Under the pieces are notes generated by a model that was not told where the DNA came from, searched no databases, and saw only the letters and a program-made list of their open reading frames with translations. The translations under genes and the position numbers were made by a program. Positions 8,270 through 14,149 of a stretch of 14,149 bases of DNA are shown here, piece after piece. Position 1 is the first letter of the stretch. Each line of letters begins with the position of its first letter. This DNA comes from JAGNLA01 sp964472265 (lineage in GTDB: Bacteria; Caldisericota; Caldisericia; JAAYUI01): assembly GCA_964472265.1 (NCBI GenBank), contig CAYYJO010000054.1:1-14149 (forward strand), read 5' to 3'.

Positions 8270-8623
8270 TTATTGCTTGTCTCGTACGTACTCAAAGAAC
8301 CAGAAATATTTAACTATTGGCGTATCTTGGTTCAATTCAACTTCCTCGGTGTTGAAGAAGATGTCATTTATCCTGCCTTCACTGTTCCAGTCAACCGTCA
8401 TGCAATCGCCGGCAGTCCACGGACAGTTGTCAAAAATGTCGTTGTATGTCGGGCATTCGAGTTCCGACGTCGGCGGAAGCTCGCCTGAGCCTCCACCCAA
8501 ATGTATCGAGAGCGTCCCTTGCCTTCTCGGAGAAGGAACCTTTGGCTCTAAAACGAAAATCATTGCTTTTTCGCATTCAGCGTTGAGATAATGTATTGAA
8601 CATCCAGTCCAACTGTCAGTCAA
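8270..8623 (-). pseudogene. C-terminal half of the exported cysteine-containing protein, separated by an in-frame TGA
   Basis: The frame of the upstream gene continues without shift past its TGA (8626-8624) for another 117 codons to a TAA at 8270. This stretch looks like real protein: five cysteines in Cys-x(n)-Cys pairs (GCS, AEC, LEC, NCP, GDC), balanced charge, and a hydrophobic, aromatic end (KYFWFFEYV). It has no signal peptide and no good ribosome binding site. The codon straight after the stop is TTG, and a later ATG (KAMIFVLEP) has only a weak purine stretch before it. I read it as the broken-off end of the upstream gene, caused by one nonsense mutation or a sequencing error. Re-initiation at the adjacent TTG or stop-codon readthrough are less likely alternatives. 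The family is not recognised. Confidence 0.55.
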
Positions 8624-9235
8624 TCAGGTGGGTCTGGCATGCACCATCTCATCTCTTGACAAATCGAGCACAAGAGCGTCCCTGTTGTATCTAGAACCAG
8701 GCGTCATGCCGGCCTGGACATGATCTTTGTCTGTCGCAGCCACAGGTCCCCAGTAAAGGGCGGCATCTTCACAGTGAAGCTTGTAAAGCATAAGATAGTC
8801 GCCCTTTTTAACTGTGGTTAAATCCCGCTTCTGGAAATCAGCTGCGACATTGCCCCAGAGAACACACTCAAGATTATTGCAAACATGCTGCTTTTTCCAA
8901 CTTTCAAAAAAATATAGTGCTTGTGCTTCCCCAAGGGTTTTACCGATAATCTTACCAAATGTCTTAACATAACCTTCGATAACTAAAGCCATCTCCCTGA
9001 TTATTTCAGGATGTAAAGACATTTCCTCCTTGATGATCTTGTTTCTTACCTTCTCTGGCACATCATCCCAGTTTATGATTCTGGGGTAATTTACGTTCTC
9101 CTCATTGCCAGTGTTTGCCAAAATTGCTACCGTAATCTTTGAGTTTCCTGCTACCAACCCTTTTAACCCATTTGCTTCTCCACCGGTCACCACCGTGATA
9201 ATAACCGTTACAACCAACGCAAGCATTTTTTTCAT
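8624..9235 (-). CDS. Exported protein of unknown family (N-terminal half of a gene interrupted by TGA)
   Basis: The start at 9235 is chosen because GGGGGTGA lies just upstream (5 bases from the G-run to the ATG) and a signal peptide follows (MKKMLALVVTVIITVV, cleavage near residue 17-22). A longer frame from a TTG at 9289 lacks support. The 203 residues give a mixed helix and strand pattern with three cysteines (HVCNNLEC and LHCED) and two aromatic-rich patches (YFFESW, ALYWGPV). I do not recognise the family and assign no function. The frame continues past the TGA for 117 more codons that also contain cysteines, so the original product was probably ~320 residues, with disulfides joining the two parts. 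It lies upstream of the CAP gene on the same strand, ~120 bases away, and could be cotranscribed with it. Confidence 0.7.
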   Translation of the reverse strand: MKKMLALVVTVIITVVTGGEANGLKGLVAGNSKITVAILANTGNEENVNYPRIINWDDVPEKVRNKIIKEEMSLHPEIIREMALVIEGYVKTFGKIIGKTLGEAQALYFFESWKKQHVCNNLECVLWGNVAADFQKRDLTTVKKGDYLMLYKLHCEDAALYWGPVAATDKDHVQAGMTPGSRYNRDALVLDLSRDEMVHARPT

Positions 9236-9239
9236 ACTC

Positions 9240-9263
9240 ACCCCCTTGCTGGTTGAAGGGGAT
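9240..9263 (-). promoter_or_regulatory. Hairpin covering the ribosome binding site of the split exported gene
   Basis: On the minus strand 9263-9256 (ATCCCCTT) pairs with 9247-9240 (AAGGGGGT). This 8-bp stem has one G-U pair, four G-C pairs and an 8-base loop. The right arm contains the G-run of the Shine-Dalgarno, 4 bases before the ATG at 9235. The pairing is seen directly; its effect on translation is inferred. Confidence 0.45.
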
Positions 9264-9380
9264 GTTAAGCTCTTAATGTTAAATGCCAAACTTGCAAATG
9301 GAAAGATTGGAATAAATAGACTAAGACTACGTTTATTTGATTAAGCGAAAATGATTTTAGTAAAGGGTATGCTTAATAGA

Positions 9381-9411
9381 TAAAATACGGCTGAATACGT
9401 AAAGCTCCGTA
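9381..9411 (-). terminator. Weak candidate terminator after the membrane-protein gene
   Basis: On the minus strand, TACG/CGTA (9411-9408 with 9389-9386) and GCT/AGC (9405-9403 with 9392-9390) stack into a 7-bp stem with a 2-base bulge, followed by TTTTA. It begins 34 bases after the TAG stop at 9445. The stem is short and bulged, so this is much less sure than the terminator after clpC. The same bases also hold two AATACG copies spaced 10 bases apart (9384 and 9394), which could instead be a protein-binding site. Confidence 0.3.
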
Positions 9412-9444
9412 GATTATGTATTTTGTGAAAAAAACTTGTCTTTG

Positions 9445-10380
9445 CTAGTTTTGGCCTGTACGATCCCCCAGAAGCATCGAAACAATTTTACCTTGGAGGA
9501 GCCTGACGCCTATCCACACAAGCAGAGCCTGGCCCACGAAGAGCAGGATGAAGGGGATCCACTCTGAATCGTAAACATATTGGAAATTGTTCTGAAAAAT
9601 TCCCCAATAAAGTGTTGAACCCAAGATCCATGCTACGCCAGCGAATGTTGCGTATGAGAGCAAAGGAATCAGCCACAAGCTTGCAACAGAGAATAGAAGC
9701 ACGAAAATTCCGGCAAACAGGTCGACTGTATAATATGCGGGGTATTCCATGAACATCAAAAGTGATGCAACAATTATGAGCACTGTCCAGCCAATCATTG
9801 CAAGAACTGGAGATTTTCTTTTTGTCTCTGTAATGGTCACATGTCTTTTTACAAATTCGCAAACCTCTGCGAAATTGTCGGAACAGTAGATCGAGAGTAC
9901 ATTTCTCCATGAGTTTCTGAGAGTGACCGTTTTCATTGCCTTGTTGATCCTGTAACCCTGAATCCAGCTCCAGTCAAAGGTTTGGCTCTCGTTGGACACT
10001 GCCATCAGGCCTGCACCGGTCGTTGTCAGGCTTCCACCAAGAAGGCCAGCACCGACCGCCACTCTGTTGGCAATTTTTGCGCGTTTGTCTGTGGTGTTGA
10101 AAGTGACTGATTTATCATCAAGCAGATATTCGCCTTCAAACCTGTTGCCAAAGAAAATCAGCATCACAAGGAAGAATAGAACCATCAAGCCAAGGAGAAC
10201 CAGCCCGAACATCCCAAGCATCGGCAAAATGGTGTCCATTTCACCGGAGGAGAGGAAGATGATCGAAAAAAGAAGCGCAATAATCAGGTAAACAATGAAG
10301 AACATCTTGACCATGTCAAGAAGGATCAGTGGGTTCGTTGCAAGTGGGATGCGGATTTTCCAGTTCATTTCATTTTTCAT
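9445..10380 (-). CDS. Membrane protein of unknown function with six predicted helices and a PH-like middle domain
   Basis: The product is 311 residues from the ATG at 10380. A second ATG at 10386 would add two residues. The open frame runs back to 10629 but that part overlaps the divergent gene and has no start signal. Numbered from 10380: hydrophobic helices near 20-43 and 50-77, a soluble part near 79-182, then helices near 191-210, 217-240, 243-262 and 274-293. The soluble part has strand-rich segments (EGEYLLDDKSVTFN, FDWSWIQGYRI, KTVTLRNSW) followed by a final helix (FAEVCEFVKRH), as in bacterial PH-like domains found on small membrane proteins. A glycine-rich stretch (VGAGLLGGSLTTTGAGL) interrupts it. 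The PH-like assignment is by pattern only. There is no Shine-Dalgarno sequence; a TATAAT lies 7 bases before the ATG at 10380. The divergent partner is an exported propeller protein, and shared regulation is possible. Confidence 0.75.
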   Translation of the reverse strand: MKNEMNWKIRIPLATNPLILLDMVKMFFIVYLIIALLFSIIFLSSGEMDTILPMLGMFGLVLLGLMVLFFLVMLIFFGNRFEGEYLLDDKSVTFNTTDKRAKIANRVAVGAGLLGGSLTTTGAGLMAVSNESQTFDWSWIQGYRINKAMKTVTLRNSWRNVLSIYCSDNFAEVCEFVKRHVTITETKRKSPVLAMIGWTVLIIVASLLMFMEYPAYYTVDLFAGIFVLLFSVASLWLIPLLSYATFAGVAWILGSTLYWGIFQNNFQYVYDSEWIPFILLFVGQALLVWIGVRLLQGKIVSMLLGDRTGQN

Positions 10381-10387
10381 GGACATT

Positions 10388-10393
10388 ATTATA
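10388..10393 (-). promoter_or_regulatory. -10 element (TATAAT) for the membrane-protein gene, probably leaderless
   Basis: A perfect TATAAT on the minus strand ends 7 bases before the ATG at 10380, which would place the transcript start on the start codon. No good -35 is found at 16-18 bases. The gene lacks a Shine-Dalgarno sequence, which agrees with a leaderless mRNA. If this is correct the ATG at 10386 lies outside the transcript. Confidence 0.45.
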
Positions 10394-10419
10394 TGAAAAA
10401 ACAAGAAATTGAACACAGC

Positions 10420-10448
10420 TTGCCAAAAAATGGCTTTTGGGGCAAAAT
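10420..10448 (+). promoter_or_regulatory. Candidate promoter for the propeller gene, probably leaderless
   Basis: TTGCCA (10420-10425, 5 of 6 to the -35 consensus) and CAAAAT (10443-10448, 4 of 6 to the -10 consensus) are exactly 17 bases apart. The -10 ends 8 bases before the ATG at 10457, so the mRNA would start at or next to the start codon. The G-run touching that ATG is too close to act as a ribosome binding site. Confidence 0.4.
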
Positions 10449-10456
10449 TTAGGGGG

Positions 10457-12034
10457 ATGAAAGTATCTGCAAGATTAAAACCGGCAATCGTGGCCATCAC
10501 GTGTGTGGCGCTGGCTTTTGGCGGAATGAAGTTCACAAAAGCACAGACAGTCATGGGATTGGTACCCATGTGGTCTGGATCGGTCGGAAAAGTGGTTGTC
10601 GATTCGGTCATTTCATCCTGGGGGTTCATCGCTATTTCTTACGTCGACACCGACGGAACCTGCAAAATACGGTGCCTTGACCAGTTCATCGGCAGGGATG
10701 TCTGGGCAAAGCCTCTTGCAATCGGCAAAGGGATGATTATCACACAGATGGAAGCGATGAAAAACATGCTTGCCATCAACATCGCCAACCCTCAGGGCAA
10801 AGAGATCAAGATGGCCGTCATCGACCTTCGAACCGGTAAAACTGTCTGGAAGATCACTTATGGCACTAAAGATTCCGGTTCCGGCAACATCATGTCATTT
10901 TCTCCAACCCCCTATTACGATTACCTCTACATTGGCTTAGGTGGTGGAAGGCTTGCCTGCTATGAGATGCAGAGAGGTGATTTCGTTTTCGACACAAAGG
11001 AGCTTTCGCCGAAAGCCATGACAAATTCGAGACTTCTTGCTGCCAACCGTGATGGAATCGTGGTTCTGTCTGACAAACTCCAGTGCTTCAACCCAGAGTC
11101 CGGCAAACTTTTTTGGACAAAGACCGGCAGATACTACATGGCTGACGATCTTTACAAACCAAGGGGAGATCAGGCAATATTCACGGTTTTGACAGACCTT
11201 GATGCAAAATATATCGACGTTATGAAGGTTTCAACCGGTGACATCATCGTAAGACACAAAGTCATCAAGACCCCATTCAGACAACCGGTTATTTTATATG
11301 GAAAGCTCTACTATCCGTTCAAAGACGATACAGGAAAGATCAATCTCATCTGTCTGGACATCAATGAGAGAAAAATAATTTGGGGACACGCTTTCGAAGG
11401 ACTCGATGCCTTTTCGTGGTGGGGCAATGACGGCCTGGTTGGATCGGTCATCAGAAACAACGACCGTTCCTCGAAAGTTTCGCTTCTCATCACTTCAAAT
11501 GGCAAGGAATCAGGGTTCTTCGATATGGGAACAACACATATCCTGGCTTTTTCAGAAGGATCGCCATACATGACAGTTTTTGAAAATGTCAGTGGCGAAT
11601 TTAAAATCAGATCCTATGAAATAACAACACAGGTCTGGCCTGCCGAAGAACGTGAGCTAAGGTTCAGATTGAATCTCCCAAGTGCATTCGTAAACGGCAA
11701 ATACAAACTTCTATCGGTTCCAGCCCAAAGGGTTGAAGGTTTTGTCTGTCTTCCGCTTCAATTCATCGTTGAAAACCTTGGCGGCACATGCATTTACGAC
11801 CAGAAAACCGGCAAAGTCGGCTGTGTGCTAGACGGTAAAGGGTACGAGTTCTGGGCAGGAAAATACCAGTTCAGAATTAATGGAAAGTGGTATGGAGAGG
11901 ATCCGCGAGCCATGCCGTTCATGGTTGGTGGAATGATGATGACTCCGCTCTATTTTGTGTCATTTCTAGATCTCGAGGTGGAGCTGTCACCATTTTCGAT
12001 TTGGCAGGTCAAGCTCACAAAGGCCAAACCTTGA
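10457..12034 (+). CDS. Exported PQQ-like beta-propeller protein with a C-terminal copper-amine-oxidase-N-like domain
   Basis: The product is 525 residues. The start at 10457 gives a clean signal peptide (MKVSARLKPAIVAITCVALAF..., cleavage near TKA-QT). An ATG at 10430 would add nine residues, and a TTG at 10409 is unlikely. Blade ends of the quinoprotein/PQQ-like kind (Gly-x-x-x-aromatic, as in TGKTVW, SGKLFW) recur near residues 83, 131, 178, 220, 264 and 309, a period of about 45 residues, so six or more blades are likely. Residues ~403-515 match the copper amine oxidase N-terminal-like domain of bacterial surface proteins: FVNGKY, then LPLQFIVENLGG, then YDQKTGKVGC, FRINGKWY and a last TPLYFVSFL. 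No amine oxidase catalytic domain is present, so this is probably a binding or scaffold protein and not an enzyme. The cysteine in the signal region (AITC) is not a proper lipobox. The gene diverges from the membrane-protein gene (76 bases between starts) and lies 66 bases before the GH-A gene. Confidence 0.85.
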   Translation: MKVSARLKPAIVAITCVALAFGGMKFTKAQTVMGLVPMWSGSVGKVVVDSVISSWGFIAISYVDTDGTCKIRCLDQFIGRDVWAKPLAIGKGMIITQMEAMKNMLAINIANPQGKEIKMAVIDLRTGKTVWKITYGTKDSGSGNIMSFSPTPYYDYLYIGLGGGRLACYEMQRGDFVFDTKELSPKAMTNSRLLAANRDGIVVLSDKLQCFNPESGKLFWTKTGRYYMADDLYKPRGDQAIFTVLTDLDAKYIDVMKVSTGDIIVRHKVIKTPFRQPVILYGKLYYPFKDDTGKINLICLDINERKIIWGHAFEGLDAFSWWGNDGLVGSVIRNNDRSSKVSLLITSNGKESGFFDMGTTHILAFSEGSPYMTVFENVSGEFKIRSYEITTQVWPAEERELRFRLNLPSAFVNGKYKLLSVPAQRVEGFVCLPLQFIVENLGGTCIYDQKTGKVGCVLDGKGYEFWAGKYQFRINGKWYGEDPRAMPFMVGGMMMTPLYFVSFLDLEVELSPFSIWQVKLTKAKP

Positions 12035-12053
12035 TCTTTGCCGTTTAACCAGC

Positions 12054-12066
12054 ATTTGTAACAAAT
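12054..12066 (+). repeat. 13-bp palindrome, possible operator, before the GH-A/PD40 gene
   Basis: ATTTGT-A-ACAAAT is a perfect 6-bp inverted repeat around one central base. The loop is too small for an RNA hairpin, but the symmetry suits a dimeric DNA-binding protein. It lies 34 bases before the start codon, in the 66-base gap between two genes on the same strand. Six-bp AT-rich palindromes can occur by chance. Confidence 0.3.
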
Positions 12067-12081
12067 TTGCAAAAACTCACG

Positions 12082-12100
12082 TATCATTTTGCAGGTGATA
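12082..12100 (+). promoter_or_regulatory. Possible hairpin covering the ribosome binding site of the GH-A/PD40 gene
   Basis: Bases 12082-12089 (TATCATTT) can pair with 12093-12100 (AGGTGATA) as an 8-bp stem with two G-U pairs and a 3-base loop, ending right next to the ATG at 12101. The right arm contains the Shine-Dalgarno AGGTGA (12093-12098). The stem is AT-rich and weak. TATCAT here also resembles a -10 hexamer, which would be a competing explanation. Confidence 0.3.
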
Positions 12101-14149
12101 ATGATGAAGAAGACAATAACACTGGTTCTAACAGCATTCCTTGCCATTTCCCCGCTGATAGTCAAACCAATCTCGGCAGCTCCATCAAATGTTCCAGAGA
12201 AATACGTCAAACTCTACGACACGCTCAACAAAAAACTATCCGAAAACGAAAAAATGTTGACAAGTTCTGATGTTGTCTGGGGTGGCTCAGGCGTTGAGCT
12301 TGTTGGAGCCAATGCAAATAAGGGTACAGAACTGCTCAAGCCTGAAACGCTCAAGTTTCTTTTTAAAAATATCGATATTCTAAGCAAAATGGGCACAACC
12401 GGCGTAACAATCAACATTGCCTTTCCACTTCTGAGGCCAACCACTCCAAAACAGAAGGAATACATCGCATTCTACGAAAAACTAGCAGCCTACATAAAAT
12501 CAAAAAAAATGACCCTCATGGTCAAGGTTCACAACATTTTTCCTGATCCCGTCTACGGAAACCCCGGCATGAAGATCAAGGGAATGAAATACGAGGATTT
12601 CCTGAAACAGAAGAAAGACCAGATTTTATTGGTTGCGACTGAGATCAGACCAGACTTTCTGACACTGGATAACGAACCTGGCACTCAAAAATTCATCACA
12701 GGATTCAACTTCACGCCAGACCTCTGGAAAAACACGATTTCATACTTCCTCAAGGACTTCAAGCACGAAGGAATCAAGGTCGGAGCAGGAGCCGGTTCGT
12801 GGGATGACATAAACTATTTCAAGGGACTGTGCGAACTACCGCTGGACTTCATAGATGTTCATATCTATCCAATCACTAATGACTTTTTCTACAAGTCGAT
12901 GGACAAAATCGGTGAGTTGGTAAGGTCAGCCGGAAAATCGCTTGTAATTGGTGAAGCATGGCTCTACAAAACCGACGTCTACAGCCAGTCCGATTTCCAA
13001 CAAAATTACATCCAGACTTTTATCAGAGACTCCTACTCATTCTGGGAACCGCTTGATGCAAGGTTCATCAAAGCAGTCTGGGCGGTTGCAAAGCTTGAAC
13101 GCTCGGTTTACACATCATTCTTCTGGTCAAACTACTTCTTCTCCTACATTGACTATAAAGGTGAATACGAAACTGCCGATCCCAAGGATATCCTCAAGCT
13201 GGAGGCAAAGGCTGCCACAAACAACATGTTCTCAAATCCGCCAGTGACAACCAACACCGGCAAGGCGTTCACCGATGTTACAAAATCAGCAGCAAACGCA
13301 TCGGTGAGGATCATTTACGGCAATAATGGCGGAAGGGTCAGCTACTGCAAGGCAAACGGGCTGATTGTTTTCGACAGGCTTGGAAATGATGGTTATTTCG
13401 ATGTCTGGACGATGAAGTCAGATGGAACGGATTTAAAAAACCTCACACACGGCCTCAAAGACATCCCAAAACACAACGGCAATCCGTGCTGGCATCCTTC
13501 AGGCAAATACATCGTTTTCCAGGCTCAGGATCCCAATTACAAAATGAAGAATGAAGCACTTGCAACCCCTGGCATCGGCATCAACAACAACGTCTACATC
13601 GTCAGCGCAGACGGCAAAAACATCTGGCGTGAGTCGAAGGTCAGAAATGGTGGCGGTTCGCTTCATCCCCAATTTTCACCTGATGGGAGCAAGCTTCTGT
13701 GGAGCAACGCCATACCATCTACAAATCCAGTCGGTTCCTGGGAAATGCTTGAGTTTGAGATGACTTTCAATGGTGCTCCCAAACTCGTCAGCATGCAGAC
13801 GCTTAACCCGGGCAACCTCCAGCTTTATGAAACCCATGGCTACTCTCCTGATGGAAAGTCCATCATTTTCTCAGGCATCCCGAACGGCAAGGGTTATTTT
13901 GACATGGATATTTACACCTGCAGCAGGAGCGGTGGAGATCTCAAGAAATTAATCACAAACAACGATTGGGACGAGCACGCCCACTTCTCACCAGACGGCA
14001 AAAAAATAGTCTGGGCTTCATCAGTTGGCACAAAATGTCCAAAAGAAACTGCAAAACTTCAGCTTGACTACTGGGTCATGAACTCCGACGGGACAGGTCA
14101 AAAGAGGATTACTTTCCTAAACGACTCAACAAACCCTCAGTTCATGGGC
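12101..14149 (+). CDS. Exported clan GH-A glycosidase-like enzyme fused to a TolB/PD40 beta-propeller (C terminus beyond the window)
   Basis: The frame is open for 683 codons from 12101 to the last base, with no stop, so the gene is cut by the window edge. AGGTGA 2 bases upstream supports ATG 12101 (ATG 12104 is equally possible). A signal peptide follows (MMKKTITLVLTAFLAISPLIV..., cleavage near ISA-AP, residue 26-27). Residues ~35-400 look like a TIM-barrel glycoside hydrolase of clan GH-A: LDNEP with Glu192 in the place of the acid/base, DVHIYP (His254, Tyr256) on the sixth strand, and VIGEAW with Glu285 in the place of the nucleophile. I cannot choose the GH family. After it come PD40/WD40-like blades with the SPDGxxI motif or a close variant near residues 464 (HPSGKYIVF), 522 (FSPDGSKLLW), 579 (YSPDGKSIIF) and 626 (FSPDGKKIVW), and a fifth begins at the edge (NPQFMG). 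The enzyme would act on a polysaccharide or glycoside outside the cell, with the propeller as a binding or scaffold part. The substrate is unknown. Confidence 0.88.
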   Translation, partial: MMKKTITLVLTAFLAISPLIVKPISAAPSNVPEKYVKLYDTLNKKLSENEKMLTSSDVVWGGSGVELVGANANKGTELLKPETLKFLFKNIDILSKMGTTGVTINIAFPLLRPTTPKQKEYIAFYEKLAAYIKSKKMTLMVKVHNIFPDPVYGNPGMKIKGMKYEDFLKQKKDQILLVATEIRPDFLTLDNEPGTQKFITGFNFTPDLWKNTISYFLKDFKHEGIKVGAGAGSWDDINYFKGLCELPLDFIDVHIYPITNDFFYKSMDKIGELVRSAGKSLVIGEAWLYKTDVYSQSDFQQNYIQTFIRDSYSFWEPLDARFIKAVWAVAKLERSVYTSFFWSNYFFSYIDYKGEYETADPKDILKLEAKAATNNMFSNPPVTTNTGKAFTDVTKSAANASVRIIYGNNGGRVSYCKANGLIVFDRLGNDGYFDVWTMKSDGTDLKNLTHGLKDIPKHNGNPCWHPSGKYIVFQAQDPNYKMKNEALATPGIGINNNVYIVSADGKNIWRESKVRNGGGSLHPQFSPDGSKLLWSNAIPSTNPVGSWEMLEFEMTFNGAPKLVSMQTLNPGNLQLYETHGYSPDGKSIIFSGIPNGKGYFDMDIYTCSRSGGDLKKLITNNDWDEHAHFSPDGKKIVWASSVGTKCPKETAKLQLDYWVMNSDGTGQKRITFLNDSTNPQFMG

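Noticed and set aside
8166..8591. 141-codon plus-strand frame opposite the split gene
   Set aside because: It has no ribosome binding site and no recognisable motif. The opposite strand has the signal peptide, Shine-Dalgarno and cysteine pattern.
8624..8626. TGA as selenocysteine or a reassigned codon
   Set aside because: TGA ends at least four other genes here and no selenocysteine insertion stem was recognised just downstream. A nonsense mutation or error is simpler.
10490..10506. Lipoprotein signal at the cysteine in the propeller gene leader (AITC)
   Set aside because: Threonine before the cysteine and isoleucine at -2 do not fit a lipobox, and an Ala-x-Ala-like site occurs further on (TKA-QT).
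10387..10629. 81-codon N-terminal extension of the membrane-protein frame
   Set aside because: It overlaps the coding part of the divergent propeller gene, has no ribosome binding site, and lies upstream of the TATAAT near 10390.
12948..13952. Several plus-strand frames of 60-99 codons near the right end
   Set aside because: They are out-of-frame shadows of the continuous 683-codon GH-A/PD40 gene that has no stop in the window.

Overview
This window comes from a bacterial chromosome that I cannot assign to a phylum. Base composition looks near balanced with a slight AT excess, and arginine is often AGG or AGA. TGA, TAA and TAG all end genes, so the code is standard. A ClpC-type chaperone with a UVR motif, secreted proteins with a copper-amine-oxidase-N-like domain, and exported CAP, propeller and carbohydrate-active proteins would fit a Firmicutes-like or little-studied uncultured lineage. 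That is inference only. No phage, insertion sequence, CRISPR, tRNA or rRNA signal was seen.

Layout. From 3 to 2369 (+) runs the ClpC ATPase, cut at its N terminus by the window edge, with a strong intrinsic terminator behind it (2395-2430). From 2442 to 4298 (+) is a Zn/Cd-type P1B ATPase whose phosphorylation motif reads DKTRT instead of DKTGT. From 4347 to 6686 (+) is a large exported protein with two NodB-like domains around a carbohydrate-binding-like module. It converges, with only 3 bases between, on an exported CAP-domain protein with Ig-like repeats (6690-8150, -). Next is a cysteine-containing exported protein of unknown family (9235-8270, -) split by one in-frame TGA, then a six-helix membrane protein with a PH-like middle domain (9445-10380, -). 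Divergent from that is an exported PQQ-like propeller with a C-terminal copper-amine-oxidase-N-like domain (10457-12034, +). Last comes a long gene running off the right edge (12101-14149, +): a clan GH-A glycosidase-like barrel followed by a TolB/PD40 propeller.

How the genes may work together. Apart from ClpC and the metal pump, most of the window encodes exported proteins. Two look carbohydrate-active (deacetylase-like and glycosidase-like) and three carry beta-propellers or Ig-like repeats suited to binding at the cell surface or outside it. I read this as a secretome or envelope locus, not a single defined pathway.

The most unusual regulatory pattern is that all four exported genes with a clear Shine-Dalgarno sequence (starts at 4347, 8150, 9235 and 12101) can fold a short hairpin that buries that sequence just before the start codon. 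The three genes without one (starts at 2442, 10380 and 10457) instead have a -10-like hexamer 6-8 bases before the start codon, as expected for leaderless transcripts.
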